A DNA stretch of 34,061 bases from an uncultured bacterium (GCA_900551675.1 URXH01000007.1:1-34061); one strand, 5' to 3'. Positions 21,893-30,636 are shown, counted from the first letter of the stretch. Notes: generated from the sequence alone by a model not told the origin. Numbers and translations: made by a program.

Positions 21893-23746
21893 TTATTTTG
21901 CTTTAGTCTTAAATTTTTCGATTTTCTTATCAATTTCAGCTTTATCAGAAGCATTAGGGTTCATAGCCAGATACTGTTGATAATATTTTATTGCGCCTCT
22001 GTAATTTAATTCTTTTTCATAAGACATAGCTTTCAGCTTTGCAATCTGCGGACTGTTATGATAGAAGTCTATTGCACGGTTGCAGTATTCAATAGCTGTA
22101 GCGTAATTGTTCTGCTGGTATTCTCTCTGTGCAATATCAAAGAATTCATTTGATTTTGTTTCACAAAGATTGATATAAGCTATACCATTTTTGGCTATAA
22201 TATTATCGGGATCTTTTGTGAGAGCTTTTTGCAGAGCAAGTCTTGCTGTTCTGAACTGTTTGTTATGAACAAGAATTTCTGCAAGATAAAGGTCATCATC
22301 AACAGAATTTGAAAAATTAATCGCATTTTCAAATGTATAAACAGCATCTTTTTCCCTGCCCATTGCAAGATAAGCTTCACCTTTAATTACGCTGTCCATA
22401 AGATTGTTGCCGGCAGCCTGAATAATATAATTCAAACTGTCTCTTGACAGAGGTTCCTGATGAACAAGTCTCGCAAGTTTCAATTTTGCAAGGTGGAGTT
22501 TCAAATCTTCAGGACATTTTTCAATTGCCTGATTTATATAGTCATAAGCAAGGTAAACCTCTCTGTTAGTTGTAATGCCTTCGTTATTACCGCGCTCTTT
22601 TGACATTTCATAGTAAGTATTTGCAAGACCGACAATTGCTTCGTCATTATAGTCTGAATCGCCTACAAGCTTTGAATAATAATCAAGCGCCTGATCATAT
22701 TTTTTAATATGCAGAGCCATATTTGCAATTCTCAGCTTGCCTTCACGATAATTAGGATTAATTGCAATTGCAGTTTTCAATTGCTCCATAGCAAATTCTT
22801 CATCAGCGCGGTTTTCATAAATTGTTGCAAGGTTCAAATAAGGTCTTGAATTTTCCGGTTTTACAATCTGCGCTTTTTTGAAAGAATTTATAGCAGCAGC
22901 CTGATTGCCCTGTTTCAGATATAATTCACCCTGCAGAGTCAAAGCCGGTGAAGAATTCGGGTTAACATGCACAGAGTGGTTAACCCATGTCAAAGCTTTT
23001 GAGTAATTTCCTCTGCGTGTTTCAACCTGAGCCATGTGATACCATGCTGTCGGGTTGTGAGTATTATATTTCATGGCCTTCATAAAATAATTTTCCGCAG
23101 AATCAAGATTTCCGTTCATCATTTCAACAATACCAATATTATCGTATGCTGTTGCAAATGACGGATTAATTTTAAGAGCTGTGTTGAATAAATCGACTGC
23201 ATCATTTTTATTGCCGAGTTTCAATGTTGCAACACCCATAGCGTTATAAGCTTCATAGTATTTGCTGTTCAGATTAACGGCATTAACAAATTCTTTAATG
23301 GAATTGTTAATCAGACCTCTTGTATTTTTAATATAAGCAACATCGGAAGAAGTTGTTCTCTGGAGATATACAAGCCCCTGTGCATAGTGAAGCACCGGAT
23401 TTTTGGGGTATTGTTTCAACAATTTGTCAAGTTCTTTTTGCGCAGGATCAAGCTTATGCTGCTTTGCCATTGAAACTGTTCTCAAAGCAAGAAGATTAAC
23501 ATCATTAGGCTTCAAATTCAAAAGCTGTCTAATTTTTTCATCAGCTTCAGCGCAGTGATTATATTCTATAAGTCTTGATATTTCAGGGTATGCCTGAGTA
23601 GAATATTGAACAGGTGCAGATTTAACGGTTTTAGCACTGTTTGCAGTATTTTTTTGCACCTGAGCCTGCAATTCCTTTGCATACACCTGTGTTGAAAGGG
23701 CAGCCATAACGACAATAGACGATATAAGTAATTTTTTATAATTCAT
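21893..23746 (-). CDS. Exported TPR-repeat protein
   Basis: A 617-residue protein with a Sec signal peptide (KKLLISSIVVMAALSTQVYA, cleavage before KEL), then an Ala/Gln-rich linker to about residue 50. The rest consists of about a dozen or more 34-residue tetratricopeptide repeats, with the typical W/L-G-Y-A-F-A-P spacing seen in YYEAYNAMGVATLKLGNKND, NPTAWYHMAQVETRRGNYSK and NYREGKLRIANMALHIKKYD. TPR arrays are protein-protein scaffolds; in the periplasm they often support envelope assembly or secretion. AGGAG is placed six bases before the ATG. It is divergent from xer, and the two putative -10 elements face each other. Confidence 0.88.
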   Translation of the reverse strand: MNYKKLLISSIVVMAALSTQVYAKELQAQVQKNTANSAKTVKSAPVQYSTQAYPEISRLIEYNHCAEADEKIRQLLNLKPNDVNLLALRTVSMAKQHKLDPAQKELDKLLKQYPKNPVLHYAQGLVYLQRTTSSDVAYIKNTRGLINNSIKEFVNAVNLNSKYYEAYNAMGVATLKLGNKNDAVDLFNTALKINPSFATAYDNIGIVEMMNGNLDSAENYFMKAMKYNTHNPTAWYHMAQVETRRGNYSKALTWVNHSVHVNPNSSPALTLQGELYLKQGNQAAAINSFKKAQIVKPENSRPYLNLATIYENRADEEFAMEQLKTAIAINPNYREGKLRIANMALHIKKYDQALDYYSKLVGDSDYNDEAIVGLANTYYEMSKERGNNEGITTNREVYLAYDYINQAIEKCPEDLKLHLAKLKLARLVHQEPLSRDSLNYIIQAAGNNLMDSVIKGEAYLAMGREKDAVYTFENAINFSNSVDDDLYLAEILVHNKQFRTARLALQKALTKDPDNIIAKNGIAYINLCETKSNEFFDIAQREYQQNNYATAIEYCNRAIDFYHNSPQIAKLKAMSYEKELNYRGAIKYYQQYLAMNPNASDKAEIDKKIEKFKTKAK

Positions 23747-23800
23747 AATTTCTCCTGCAGGATTTAATAATTAATTATTTTAATTCTTCCAAAAATATTG

Positions 23801-23816
23801 TATAATACTCATTATA
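23801..23816. promoter_or_regulatory. Face-to-face -10 elements of the TPR and xer genes
   Basis: The palindrome TATAAT-ACTC-ATTATA contains a perfect -10 on each strand only four bases apart. Transcripts would begin near 23813 (plus, towards xer) and 23804 (minus, towards the TPR gene), so RNA polymerase could use only one at a time. Neither has a good -35. Confidence 0.4.
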
Positions 23817-23872
23817 AAAAAGCAATAATATAAACGTAGTATAAAAAGATATATAAGGGCATCAAAAATTTT

Positions 23873-24787
23873 ATGAGTATAGATGACAAATCAAAACAGG
23901 ATCTGGAGGATTTTAAATCATACATTATAGCTGAAAAAAACTTTTCCGAACACACCGCAAAAGCTTATTGTTCTGATATATTGAGCTTTCTTGTCTGGAT
24001 GGACGGCGAATCCTGCGAAGAAGTTAATTTTCAAAAAGTAAGAGAGTATCTGCATTTTATCCAGAAATTTAATTACAAAAAAACAACAATTGCGCGTAAA
24101 ATTGCTTCATTAAGAACTTTTTACAAATATTTATACAGAGAGCGCAGAGTTGAAACAAATCCCGCAATTAATCTTAACGCTCCGAAGCGTCCGAAATCAC
24201 TGCCAAAATTTTTGACACCTGACGAAGTGGAACAAATTTTAAATAACATTAAAATTGAAACTCCTGCAGGTTATAGAAACAGAACAATTCTGGAGCTTTT
24301 GTGGGCGACAGGTATGAGAATATCTGAACTTTCAGGGCTGAACTTTGGAGATTTAAACCTTGAACACAATGAAATAAGAGTTTTTGGAAAAGGATCCAAA
24401 GAAAGAATTATTCTGGTAACAGACAGGGCAAAAAATTTTCTTGAACGTTACATAGAAACAGCAAGAGCATTAATACCTAAAGGCTTTCCTGTACCTGATA
24501 CAGGTGAAAATTCCCCGGTTTTTATAAACAACACAGGCTACAGGCTTCAAACCAGAACCATAAGAAATGTTATCAATGATGTGGTTGAAAAGATTAATCT
24601 GCCTAAACATGTAACACCTCATGTCTTCCGGCACAGTTTTGCAACGCATTTAATAGAAAACGGTGCTGATTTAAGAGTTGTTCAGGAGCTTTTAGGTCAT
24701 GCCAGCATTTCGAACACACAAATATACACACACGTTTCAACACAACACTTGAAAGAAGTTTATAACGAAGCCCACCCGAGAGCTTAG
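23873..24787 (+). CDS. Tyrosine recombinase XerC/XerD
   Basis: A 304-residue site-specific recombinase, normally resolving chromosome dimers at dif near the terminus. The N-terminal SAM-like core-binding domain (LEDFKSYIIAEKNFSEHTAK, 11-30) is followed by the catalytic domain with all active residues visible: R149 (ATGMRISEL), K173 (FGKGSKER), H250 and R253 (PHVFRHSFATHL), H276 (LLGHASISNTQ) and nucleophile Y285 (IYTHV). The length and the lack of nearby phage genes fit a housekeeping Xer rather than a mobile integrase. No dif site is recognised in the window. There is no clear Shine-Dalgarno; AAGGG lies 16 bases upstream. XerC and XerD cannot be told apart here. Confidence 0.93.
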   Translation: MSIDDKSKQDLEDFKSYIIAEKNFSEHTAKAYCSDILSFLVWMDGESCEEVNFQKVREYLHFIQKFNYKKTTIARKIASLRTFYKYLYRERRVETNPAINLNAPKRPKSLPKFLTPDEVEQILNNIKIETPAGYRNRTILELLWATGMRISELSGLNFGDLNLEHNEIRVFGKGSKERIILVTDRAKNFLERYIETARALIPKGFPVPDTGENSPVFINNTGYRLQTRTIRNVINDVVEKINLPKHVTPHVFRHSFATHLIENGADLRVVQELLGHASISNTQIYTHVSTQHLKEVYNEAHPRA

Positions 24788-25007
24788 CTACATTGAACAG
24801 CACGTTCTTTGCACTGACGTAAACATTTAAGCAAAACAGGTGCGAGGGATAAGAAGTTCCTAAACAAGTTCTGGATGACAGGAGTACCCGAGTGCGTTGA
24901 ATGAATAGAGCGGTATAAATATTTTCGATAAAATTATATTTAACATCGTAAAAAGCGGATTATGCATAGTCGTAAGCCAGGTTGGGTGGAGCGGCACGCT
25001 CCCCCTC
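24788..25007. other. Gene-free 255-bp stretch with hairpin and REP-like remains
   Basis: No supported gene lies between xer and the trmB-like gene. Two structured parts are seen: a degenerate copy of the common bacterial element 'CATCC-GAACTTGTTT-AGGA' (minus strand, about 24857-24883), and a GC-rich hairpin GGAGCG-GCA-CGCTCC (24988-25002) with imperfect outer pairing from 24976 to 25012 and no T-run. It is locally richer in G+C than its surroundings. It is probably a graveyard of palindromic elements. Confidence 0.4.
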
Positions 25008-25036
25008 TTGCCTAAAATCAAAAAATCGGATAAACT
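25008..25036 (+). promoter_or_regulatory. Promoter of the trmB-like gene, leaderless geometry
   Basis: TTGCCT (25008-25013), a 17-base spacer and TAAACT (25031-25036) are followed by six bases and the ATG at 25043. The -35 lies on the outer arm of the hairpin region just upstream. No Shine-Dalgarno. Confidence 0.45.
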
Positions 25037-25042
25037 CATCTT

Positions 25043-25840
25043 ATGGACGAAATTATCGAAAAATTAAAAGAAATCGGCCTTAATGAATACCAGTCAAAAG
25101 TTTATATTGCACTTTTGAAAAAATTTCCGGCAACCGGATATGAAATTGCAAAACTTTCAAATATTCCTCAATCACGTGCTTATGACACATTAAAAGCGCT
25201 TGAGAGTATGCATATTGCAATTCCTTCAAATACAAAACCCGTAACCTACACTCCGATAAAACCCAAAGAACTCACTAAACGTTATAAACGAAAAATTGAT
25301 TCTACAATAAATTTTCTTGAAAAAAAACTTCCTGATATAAAAGAAGATAACTACATTGAACCGGTATTATCCATAAACGGAAGATCAAATGTTATTGAAA
25401 AAATAGAAGAAATAATAAAAAGCGCTCAAAAAAATATATTTATAGCCCTGTTTGCACAGGATTTTAAATATCTTGAAACTCATCTTCTTGACGCATACAA
25501 CAGGGGGCTAGACGTAAAAATAGTCAAATATGATAATTTTATATGCAATTTCGGGAAATCATTCCAGCATTCGGGAATAAGAATGCTTGAGCATTATTTT
25601 AACGGCAAATTTGTATTTATTTCTGCAGATAATTCTGAAGGCTTATTCGGAATTACGCATCCGTTAAAAAATGATAATCCCGAAGTAATCTGGACTAAAA
25701 ACCCGGAGATAGTATTTTTAATAAAAGCATTCACCGTACACGATATGTATATGATTGATATTCAGGAAAATTTCCCTGAACAGTTAAGATATTTCTACGG
25801 AGCAGGATTGAAAAAATTGCGGGACAAAATTTTACATTAA
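25043..25840 (+). CDS. TrmB-family transcriptional regulator
   Basis: A 265-residue regulator. The N-terminal winged helix is the TrmB type (LKEIGLNEYQSKVYIALLKK, then GYEIAKLSNIPQSRAYDTLK as recognition helix, residues about 6-55), followed by a basic coiled segment (LTKRYKRKIDSTINFLEKKL, 75-95). The C-terminal domain (about 110-260, SINGRSNVIEKIEEIIKSAQ, then IFIALFAQDFKYLETHLLDA) has the phospholipase-D-like fold used by TrmB proteins for ligand sensing; catalytic HxK motifs are not evident. TrmB proteins are mainly archaeal but occur in bacteria, where they often sense sugars. The ligand and targets are unknown, and no sugar transporter is adjacent. Confidence 0.88.
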   Translation: MDEIIEKLKEIGLNEYQSKVYIALLKKFPATGYEIAKLSNIPQSRAYDTLKALESMHIAIPSNTKPVTYTPIKPKELTKRYKRKIDSTINFLEKKLPDIKEDNYIEPVLSINGRSNVIEKIEEIIKSAQKNIFIALFAQDFKYLETHLLDAYNRGLDVKIVKYDNFICNFGKSFQHSGIRMLEHYFNGKFVFISADNSEGLFGITHPLKNDNPEVIWTKNPEIVFLIKAFTVHDMYMIDIQENFPEQLRYFYGAGLKKLRDKILH

Positions 25841-25922
25841 TTTACTTTTCAAATTTTTATCAAAGTTGTATAATTAATTGTATTAAAGACAATAGTAATT
25901 TTGGGAAGATAGTATACAGATT

Positions 25923-26543
25923 ATGGATTTTGGATATTCGTTTGAATTAATAACCGGGCCTATGAGCTGCGGAAAGACAGAAGAACTTTTGAGACGCGTA
26001 AGACGTTCTATCATTGCAAAAAGGAAAGTTAAAGTAATTTCTCCTGACATTGATACACGTTCAAAGGGTGATTATATCGAGTCAAGAAACGGTTTATGGC
26101 TTGATGCGATAAAAGTAAAACATTCCATTCAGATTATGAGCATCGTAAAACCCGAAGATGAAGTTATTGCAATTGATGAGCTTCAATTCTTTGATAGCAA
26201 TATTGTAAAAGTCATTTCCAAATTGATGGACGAAGGCAAAAAAGTTATAGGAACAGGTTTGGAACTCGATTTTAAAGCTGAACCTTTCGGGAGCATGCCG
26301 CAATTAATGTGTATTGCGACAAAAGTTGATAAACTGCATGCAGTTTGTATGAAATGCGGATGCGAAAATGCCACACGCACACAAAGACTTATTGACGGCA
26401 AACCTGCAGATAAAAATTCTCCTTTAATTATGATAGGAGGAGACGAAACTTATGAAGCAAGATGCATTAAATGCTATGAACTTCCTGATATAGAACTTGA
26501 AAAGAAAAAACGCGGGTTCAAAGTTTTGAATTTTGTAAAATAA
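25923..26543 (+). CDS. tdk: Thymidine kinase, type II
   Basis: A 206-residue cytoplasmic enzyme phosphorylating thymidine to dTMP with ATP (salvage). The P-loop is G12-P-M-S-C-G-K-T19, where the usual form is GPMFSGKT/S; the F-S is replaced by S-C, a small deviation that keeps the lysine. DELQFF (about 86-91) is the family's DEAQFF-type Walker B with the catalytic acid. The zinc-binding cysteines are in CMKCG and CIKCY, both CxxC pairs present. The lasso region (KLHAVCMKCGCENATRTQRL) is normal, and length is standard. There is no convincing Shine-Dalgarno; a weak -10 (TAGTAT) lies 7 bases upstream and a TATAAT at 25868. Confidence 0.95.
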   Translation: MDFGYSFELITGPMSCGKTEELLRRVRRSIIAKRKVKVISPDIDTRSKGDYIESRNGLWLDAIKVKHSIQIMSIVKPEDEVIAIDELQFFDSNIVKVISKLMDEGKKVIGTGLELDFKAEPFGSMPQLMCIATKVDKLHAVCMKCGCENATRTQRLIDGKPADKNSPLIMIGGDETYEARCIKCYELPDIELEKKKRGFKVLNFVK

Positions 26544-26562
26544 AATGTTTTTCCGCCCTGTG

Positions 26563-26591
26563 TTGTAACTTGCCTGTGTTTTTAATATAAT
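26563..26591 (+). promoter_or_regulatory. Promoter of lepA, near-leaderless geometry
   Basis: TTGTAA (26563-26568), a 17-base spacer and a perfect TATAAT (26586-26591) are followed by seven bases and the ATG at 26599. No Shine-Dalgarno is present. Confidence 0.6.
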
Positions 26592-26598
26592 AAAAATT

Positions 26599-28401
26599 AT
26601 GAAATACAGAGATAATGTAAGAAATTTTTGTATAATTGCCCACATTGACCACGGAAAATCAACACTTGCCGACAGACTGCTTGAAAAAACAGGCACGGTT
26701 GCCGAACGTGATATGCAGAATCAGATTATGGATTCTATGGATATCGAACGCGAACGCGGTATTACGATTAAATTAAATTCTGCAAGGATGAATTATAAAG
26801 CCAAAAACGGCAAAGATTATATCTTAAACCTTATAGATACCCCCGGGCATGTTGATTTTTCTTACGAGGTTTCACGCTCTCTTGCAGCATGCGAAGGCGC
26901 GCTGCTTATTGTTGATGCTACTCAGGGCGTTGAAGCTCAGACTTTAGCCAATGTTTATCTTGCAATTGAACAGAATTTGGAAATTATTCCCGTAATTAAT
27001 AAAATAGATCTTCCATCAGCCGATGTTGAACGTGTGAAAGAAGAAATAGAAGAAGTTCTGGGAATTGATGCATCTTTAGCAATACCTGTAAGCGCCAAAG
27101 CGGGAATTGGTATTGATGAAGTTCTTGAGGCTGTTGTTGATTTAATTCCGCCGCCAGCGGACAATTCCGACAAACCATTGAGAGCACTTGTTTTTGACAG
27201 TGCGTATGATCAGTATTTAGGCACTCTTTGCTTTTTCAAAATTATGGACGGCAAAATTAAACTCGGCGACAAAGTTAAATTTATGGCATCAGGTAAAGAA
27301 TATGACGTTGTAGAACTTGGCTATCAGACACCTTCAAGAATTCAGGTAAACGAACTTGTATGCGGTGATGTAGGATATTTTGCAGGTTCGATAAAAGAAT
27401 TGACGCGCTTTGTTGGTGATACCCTGACATCTGTTGAAGCCCCTGCTAAAGAACCCTTGCCTGGTTACAAAGAAGCTCTGCCTATGGTATTTTCCGGTCT
27501 TTATCCTGTTGACAACGATGATTACGGAGATTTGAAAGAGGCTCTTGAAAAATTAAAACTTAATGACAGCAGTATAACTTTTGAACCCGAAACATCAACG
27601 GCACTCGGCTTTGGTTTCAGATGCGGATTTTTAGGAATGCTGCACATGGAAATCGCACAGGAGCGTCTGGAACGTGAATACGGACTTTCAATTGTTACTA
27701 CCGCACCATCAGTTGTTTATCATGTTTATAAAACTAACGGTGAAATGGTAGAAATTGACAACCCTGCAAACCTCCCGCCGGCTCAAGTTCGAGATTATAT
27801 TGAAGAACCCTATGTAAAAGTTCAAATTATTGCCCCGAATGATTATGTCGGAACTTTAATGGATCTGGCTCAGACCAAACGCGGAATTTTCAAAAACATG
27901 TCATATATTGATAAGGTGCGCGCCTCGCTTGAATACGAAATACCTCTGAGTGAAGTTATAACTGACTTTTATGACCAGCTTAAATCCCGTACAAAAGGCT
28001 ACGCAAGCATGGACTACGAGTTCAAAGATTACAAGCGCTCAAAACTTGTAAAACTTGATATAATGCTAGCAGGAGAAGTTGTCGATGCACTGTCTGTCAT
28101 CTGCCACGAAGACAGCGCTTTTTACATAGGCCAGAAATTAACCGCAAAATTAAAAGATATTATCCCGCGCCAGTTATTTGAGGTTCCTATACAGGCAGCA
28201 ATAGGCGGACGTGTTATTGCAAGAACAAATATCAAAGCTCTGCGGAAAAACGTTCTGGACAAGTGTTACGGGGGAGATATTTCGCGTAAGAGAAAGCTTT
28301 TAGAAAAACAAAAGAAGGGCAAAAAGCGTATGAAATCAGTAGGACGTGTAGAAGTGCCTCAGGAAGCCTTTATGGCTGTTTTGAGCCTTGAGGAGGAATA
28401 A
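26599..28401 (+). CDS. lepA: Elongation factor 4 (LepA)
   Basis: A 600-residue ribosome-associated GTPase of the EF-G-like translation factor group, involved in tRNA back-translocation and 30S maturation. The G domain starts with AHIDHGKSTLADRLL (P-loop, about 13-27), followed by RGITIK, DTPGHVDF and NKIDL. Domains II, III (EF-G-like), V and the LepA-specific C-terminal domain follow (GGDISRKRKLLEKQKKGKKR near 555, which contacts the tRNA/ribosome), ending VPQEAFMAVLSLEEE. Length is standard. Its 3' end overlaps the convergent LuxR-type gene by 32 bases. Confidence 0.98.
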   Translation: MKYRDNVRNFCIIAHIDHGKSTLADRLLEKTGTVAERDMQNQIMDSMDIERERGITIKLNSARMNYKAKNGKDYILNLIDTPGHVDFSYEVSRSLAACEGALLIVDATQGVEAQTLANVYLAIEQNLEIIPVINKIDLPSADVERVKEEIEEVLGIDASLAIPVSAKAGIGIDEVLEAVVDLIPPPADNSDKPLRALVFDSAYDQYLGTLCFFKIMDGKIKLGDKVKFMASGKEYDVVELGYQTPSRIQVNELVCGDVGYFAGSIKELTRFVGDTLTSVEAPAKEPLPGYKEALPMVFSGLYPVDNDDYGDLKEALEKLKLNDSSITFEPETSTALGFGFRCGFLGMLHMEIAQERLEREYGLSIVTTAPSVVYHVYKTNGEMVEIDNPANLPPAQVRDYIEEPYVKVQIIAPNDYVGTLMDLAQTKRGIFKNMSYIDKVRASLEYEIPLSEVITDFYDQLKSRTKGYASMDYEFKDYKRSKLVKLDIMLAGEVVDALSVICHEDSAFYIGQKLTAKLKDIIPRQLFEVPIQAAIGGRVIARTNIKALRKNVLDKCYGGDISRKRKLLEKQKKGKKRMKSVGRVEVPQEAFMAVLSLEEE

Positions 28402-28600
28402 TATTCGCATCCTTCGCTTTAATAGCTGCTGCGGTTCTGTTGGTAACCCCGAGTTTTTTATATATTTGGGTTAAATGGGCCTTTACAGTGTGATTTGTAA
28501 TAAACAATTTCTTACCGATTTCTTTATTGCTGTATCCAAGAACAACTAATTGTAAAACTTCAATCTCTCTCTCAGTTAATTCCAATGTCTTTATTTTCAT
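28370..28600 (-). CDS. Stand-alone LuxR/GerE-type HTH protein
   Basis: A 76-residue protein that is almost only the GerE DNA-binding domain: LTEREIEVLQLVVLGYSNKE, then IGKKLFITNHTVKAHLTQIYKKLGV (recognition helix TVKAHL) and a short tail. There is no receiver or ligand domain, unlike most LuxR proteins, so it resembles the small GerE-like regulators that act as dimers. The tail (AKDANIIPPQGSKQP) overlaps the end of convergent lepA by 32 bases and is probably not conserved. No Shine-Dalgarno; TATTCT lies six bases before the ATG. An AT-rich region with a long inverted repeat lies upstream, towards a divergent small gene. Confidence 0.85.
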   Translation of the reverse strand: MKIKTLELTEREIEVLQLVVLGYSNKEIGKKLFITNHTVKAHLTQIYKKLGVTNRTAAAIKAKDANIIPPQGSKQP

Positions 28601-28748
28601 ATTTCCAGAATAATTACTTTTTGTTAAATTGCTTTCTCACTTACTATTATATTAACAAAATGATATATTTTTTCCACTAGCCAAAAGTATATATTTCAGC
28701 AATACTGCATAAATACTTAAGAAAATAATAAATTTCATAGTGTAAAGA

Positions 28749-28879
28749 TTTGTAACATAATATGTAAAAAATATATATTAAATACGCAATTTTTAAATAC
28801 TAAATTACTTTATATAAATATGGAAATCAATTAACAGGAAAATATAAGAGATAAGAGTATTGTTAAAATATGTTACAAA
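28749..28879. promoter_or_regulatory. Inverted repeat in the AT-rich intergenic region
   Basis: The 385-base gap 28601-28985 has no gene and is very AT-rich. TTTGTAACATA (28749-28759) and its exact complement TATGTTACAAA (28869-28879) are 109 bases apart; such separated sites could be bound by the adjacent LuxR-type protein and bridged by a DNA loop. A likely -10 (TATAAC, 28949-28954) and the Shine-Dalgarno AAAGGAG (28970-28976) for the next gene follow. Confidence 0.4.
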
Positions 28880-28985
28880 TATCTGTAAAATATGATTTTT
28901 AATTAAAGATTATTAAAAAACATGACGATATAGATATTGTGAGTAAATTATAACCTGTAACGGGTTAACAAAGGAGAAAACGGAA

Positions 28986-29417
28986 ATGACAAAAGTTAAC
29001 GGAAACGGCGGCGACAAACAAAATTTAGAAGCATTAAAAGCTTATTATGAAGCATTGAATGCAAAAAAAGCAGGTAAAGAAGAAAAAACTGAAGGTGCTA
29101 AACCTGTTATTAACTTTAAAGGAACAGAAGGAATTCAGGCCAGCGCTTTAGACGCAACGGCTGCTCAAATTTGGGGAGTACAGTTATCTAAAGTTGATAA
29201 ATCAGAAGCTGCAACTCAAAAAAGAATTGAACAGTATTTTAATATGCCATTTATGGCCTCATTAGATGAAATGCAGGGAATTGAACCTGATTTTACAAGA
29301 TATGCAATGGCTAATATTAAAGGGGTTGATCCCGACAAACTCGCAAAATATATGGATAAACCTTTAGGCGAAGAAACAGCCGCAGGAGTTACTGAATATT
29401 TGGATGCACTAGTTTAA
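28986..29417 (+). CDS. Small acidic protein of unknown function
   Basis: A 143-residue protein, not recognised. No signal peptide or membrane segment. The N-terminus is Gly/Asn-rich (MTKVNGNGGDKQNLEALKAYY) with a Lys/Glu linker at about 28-45. The rest is probably helical: IQASALDATAAQIWGVQLSK, then FNMPFMASLDEMQGIEPDFT, then a short DPDKLAKYM segment. AAAGGAG lies 9 bases before the ATG, and a strong terminator follows, so it is a single-gene transcript. The long AT-rich upstream region and adjacent LuxR-type regulator hint at regulated expression. Confidence 0.7.
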   Translation: MTKVNGNGGDKQNLEALKAYYEALNAKKAGKEEKTEGAKPVINFKGTEGIQASALDATAAQIWGVQLSKVDKSEAATQKRIEQYFNMPFMASLDEMQGIEPDFTRYAMANIKGVDPDKLAKYMDKPLGEETAAGVTEYLDALV

Positions 29418-29450
29418 CTTATAAATATACAAATTTACTCACACAACATT

Positions 29451-29485
29451 AAAGACTGATAAAAATATCAGTCTTTTTATTTTTG
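29451..29485 (+). terminator. Intrinsic terminator of the small acidic protein gene
   Basis: AAAGACTGATA and TATCAGTCTTT form an 11-bp perfect stem with a 4-5 base A loop, followed by TTTTTATTTTT. Confidence 0.85.
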
Positions 29486-29501
29486 TCTGTAAACAATAAA
29501 T

Positions 29502-29529
29502 AAATCCCTGCTTTAAAAAGCAGGGATTT
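29502..29529 (-). terminator. Terminator-like hairpin after rpoD
   Basis: The 13-bp perfect stem AAATCCCTGCTTT/AAAGCAGGGATTT with a 2-base gap lies just after the rpoD stop codon. On the minus strand it is followed by TATTTATTG, a weak T-tract, so it probably ends the dnaG-rpoD transcript or stabilises its 3' end. Confidence 0.65.
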
Positions 29530-29535
29530 ATAAAT

Positions 29536-30636
29536 CTAAGATTCTACATATTCTCTTAAACGTTTACTTCTGTTAGGGTGGCGCAGTTTTCTTAGAGCTT
29601 TTGCCTCAATCTGCCTGATACGTTCACGCGTAACCCCGAAGAGCTGTCCGACTTCTTCAAGAGTTCTCTGGCGTCCGTCATCCATACCGAAACGAAGTCT
29701 CAAAACATCACGTTCGCGCGGCGAGAGAGTGCATAAAACCTCTGCAAGATCTTCTCTCAAAAGTTCTGATGCAACTGTTTTGATAGGTGCGTCTGCTTCT
29801 TTATCTTCAATAAAATCGCCCAGACGGGAATCTTCTTCTTTACCGATAGGTGTTTCAAGAGACAAAGGTTCCTGAGCTATTTTAATAATTTCACGCAATT
29901 TCGGAATTGAAACATTCATTTCGATAGCTAATTCATCTTCGGTCGGTTTTCTTGAAAGTTCCTGCGCAAGGCGTCTTGTAACTTTTTTCAATTTATTAAT
30001 TGTCTCAACCATGTGAACAGGAATACGGATAGTTCTTGCCTGATCGGCAATTGCTCTTGTAATAGCCTGTCTTATCCACCATGTTGCATAAGTTGAAAAT
30101 TTAAAACCTCTTTCATGGTCAAATTTTTCAGCTGCACGTATAAGGCCTAAATTTCCTTCCTGAATTAAATCAAGGAAAAGCATTCCGCGTCCTACGTATT
30201 TTTTAGCGATTGAAACAACCAGACGCAAATTTGCCTGAACAAGTTTTCTTTTTGCTATAGCTCCCGGGGTGCCGCCTTCAAGAATTTTTCTTGCAAGTTC
30301 AATTTCTTCATTAGCTGAAAGAAGTTTGATTCTGCCGATTTCTCTCAGATATAGTCTGACAGGGTCATCAACCGCAATTCCTTTAGGTACTTCAAAATCT
30401 GTTTCAGACGTATCGCTGTGGCTGTTCATCATATAGATATCTTCAAGATTGGCTTTATTTTCCATCTTTTCGGTAACAATATCTTCTATGTTATCGGTAC
30501 TGATATCCATATTCATATAATTTACGCCGTCTGCATCGGCAGACAAACCGTTTTCATCTTCAATATCATGCAAGTCCAGATTTTCTTCATCCATAATACT
30601 TACAATAGAGGAGCTGCTTTGTCTTTTTTTACTCAT
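29536..30636 (-). CDS. rpoD: Primary RNA polymerase sigma factor RpoD (SigA)
   Basis: A 366-residue vegetative sigma factor. An acidic N-terminus (about 1-85) is followed by region 1.2 (DPVRLYLREIGRIKLLSANE), regions 2.1-2.4 (LVVSIAKKYVGRGMLFLDLI; GFKFSTYATWWIRQAITRAI, contacting the -10), region 3 (IPVHMVETINKLKKVTRRLA) and region 4 with the -35 HTH (LFGVTRERIRQIEAKALRKL). The wording of regions 2-4 is of the cyanobacterial/Melainabacterial kind. The intact 2.4/4.2 regions fit the TTGACA/TATAAT promoters seen in this window. The start overlaps the dnaG stop (ATGA), and the pair forms the classic macromolecular-synthesis operon, here without rpsU. Confidence 0.97.
   Translation of the reverse strand: MSKKRQSSSSIVSIMDEENLDLHDIEDENGLSADADGVNYMNMDISTDNIEDIVTEKMENKANLEDIYMMNSHSDTSETDFEVPKGIAVDDPVRLYLREIGRIKLLSANEEIELARKILEGGTPGAIAKRKLVQANLRLVVSIAKKYVGRGMLFLDLIQEGNLGLIRAAEKFDHERGFKFSTYATWWIRQAITRAIADQARTIRIPVHMVETINKLKKVTRRLAQELSRKPTEDELAIEMNVSIPKLREIIKIAQEPLSLETPIGKEEDSRLGDFIEDKEADAPIKTVASELLREDLAEVLCTLSPRERDVLRLRFGMDDGRQRTLEEVGQLFGVTRERIRQIEAKALRKLRHPNRSKRLREYVES

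Noticed and set aside
28749..28800. A dif site for XerC/D in the AT-rich region
   Set aside because: It lacks the paired 11-base arms around a 6-base centre; only loose similarity to the TTATGTTAAAT arm.
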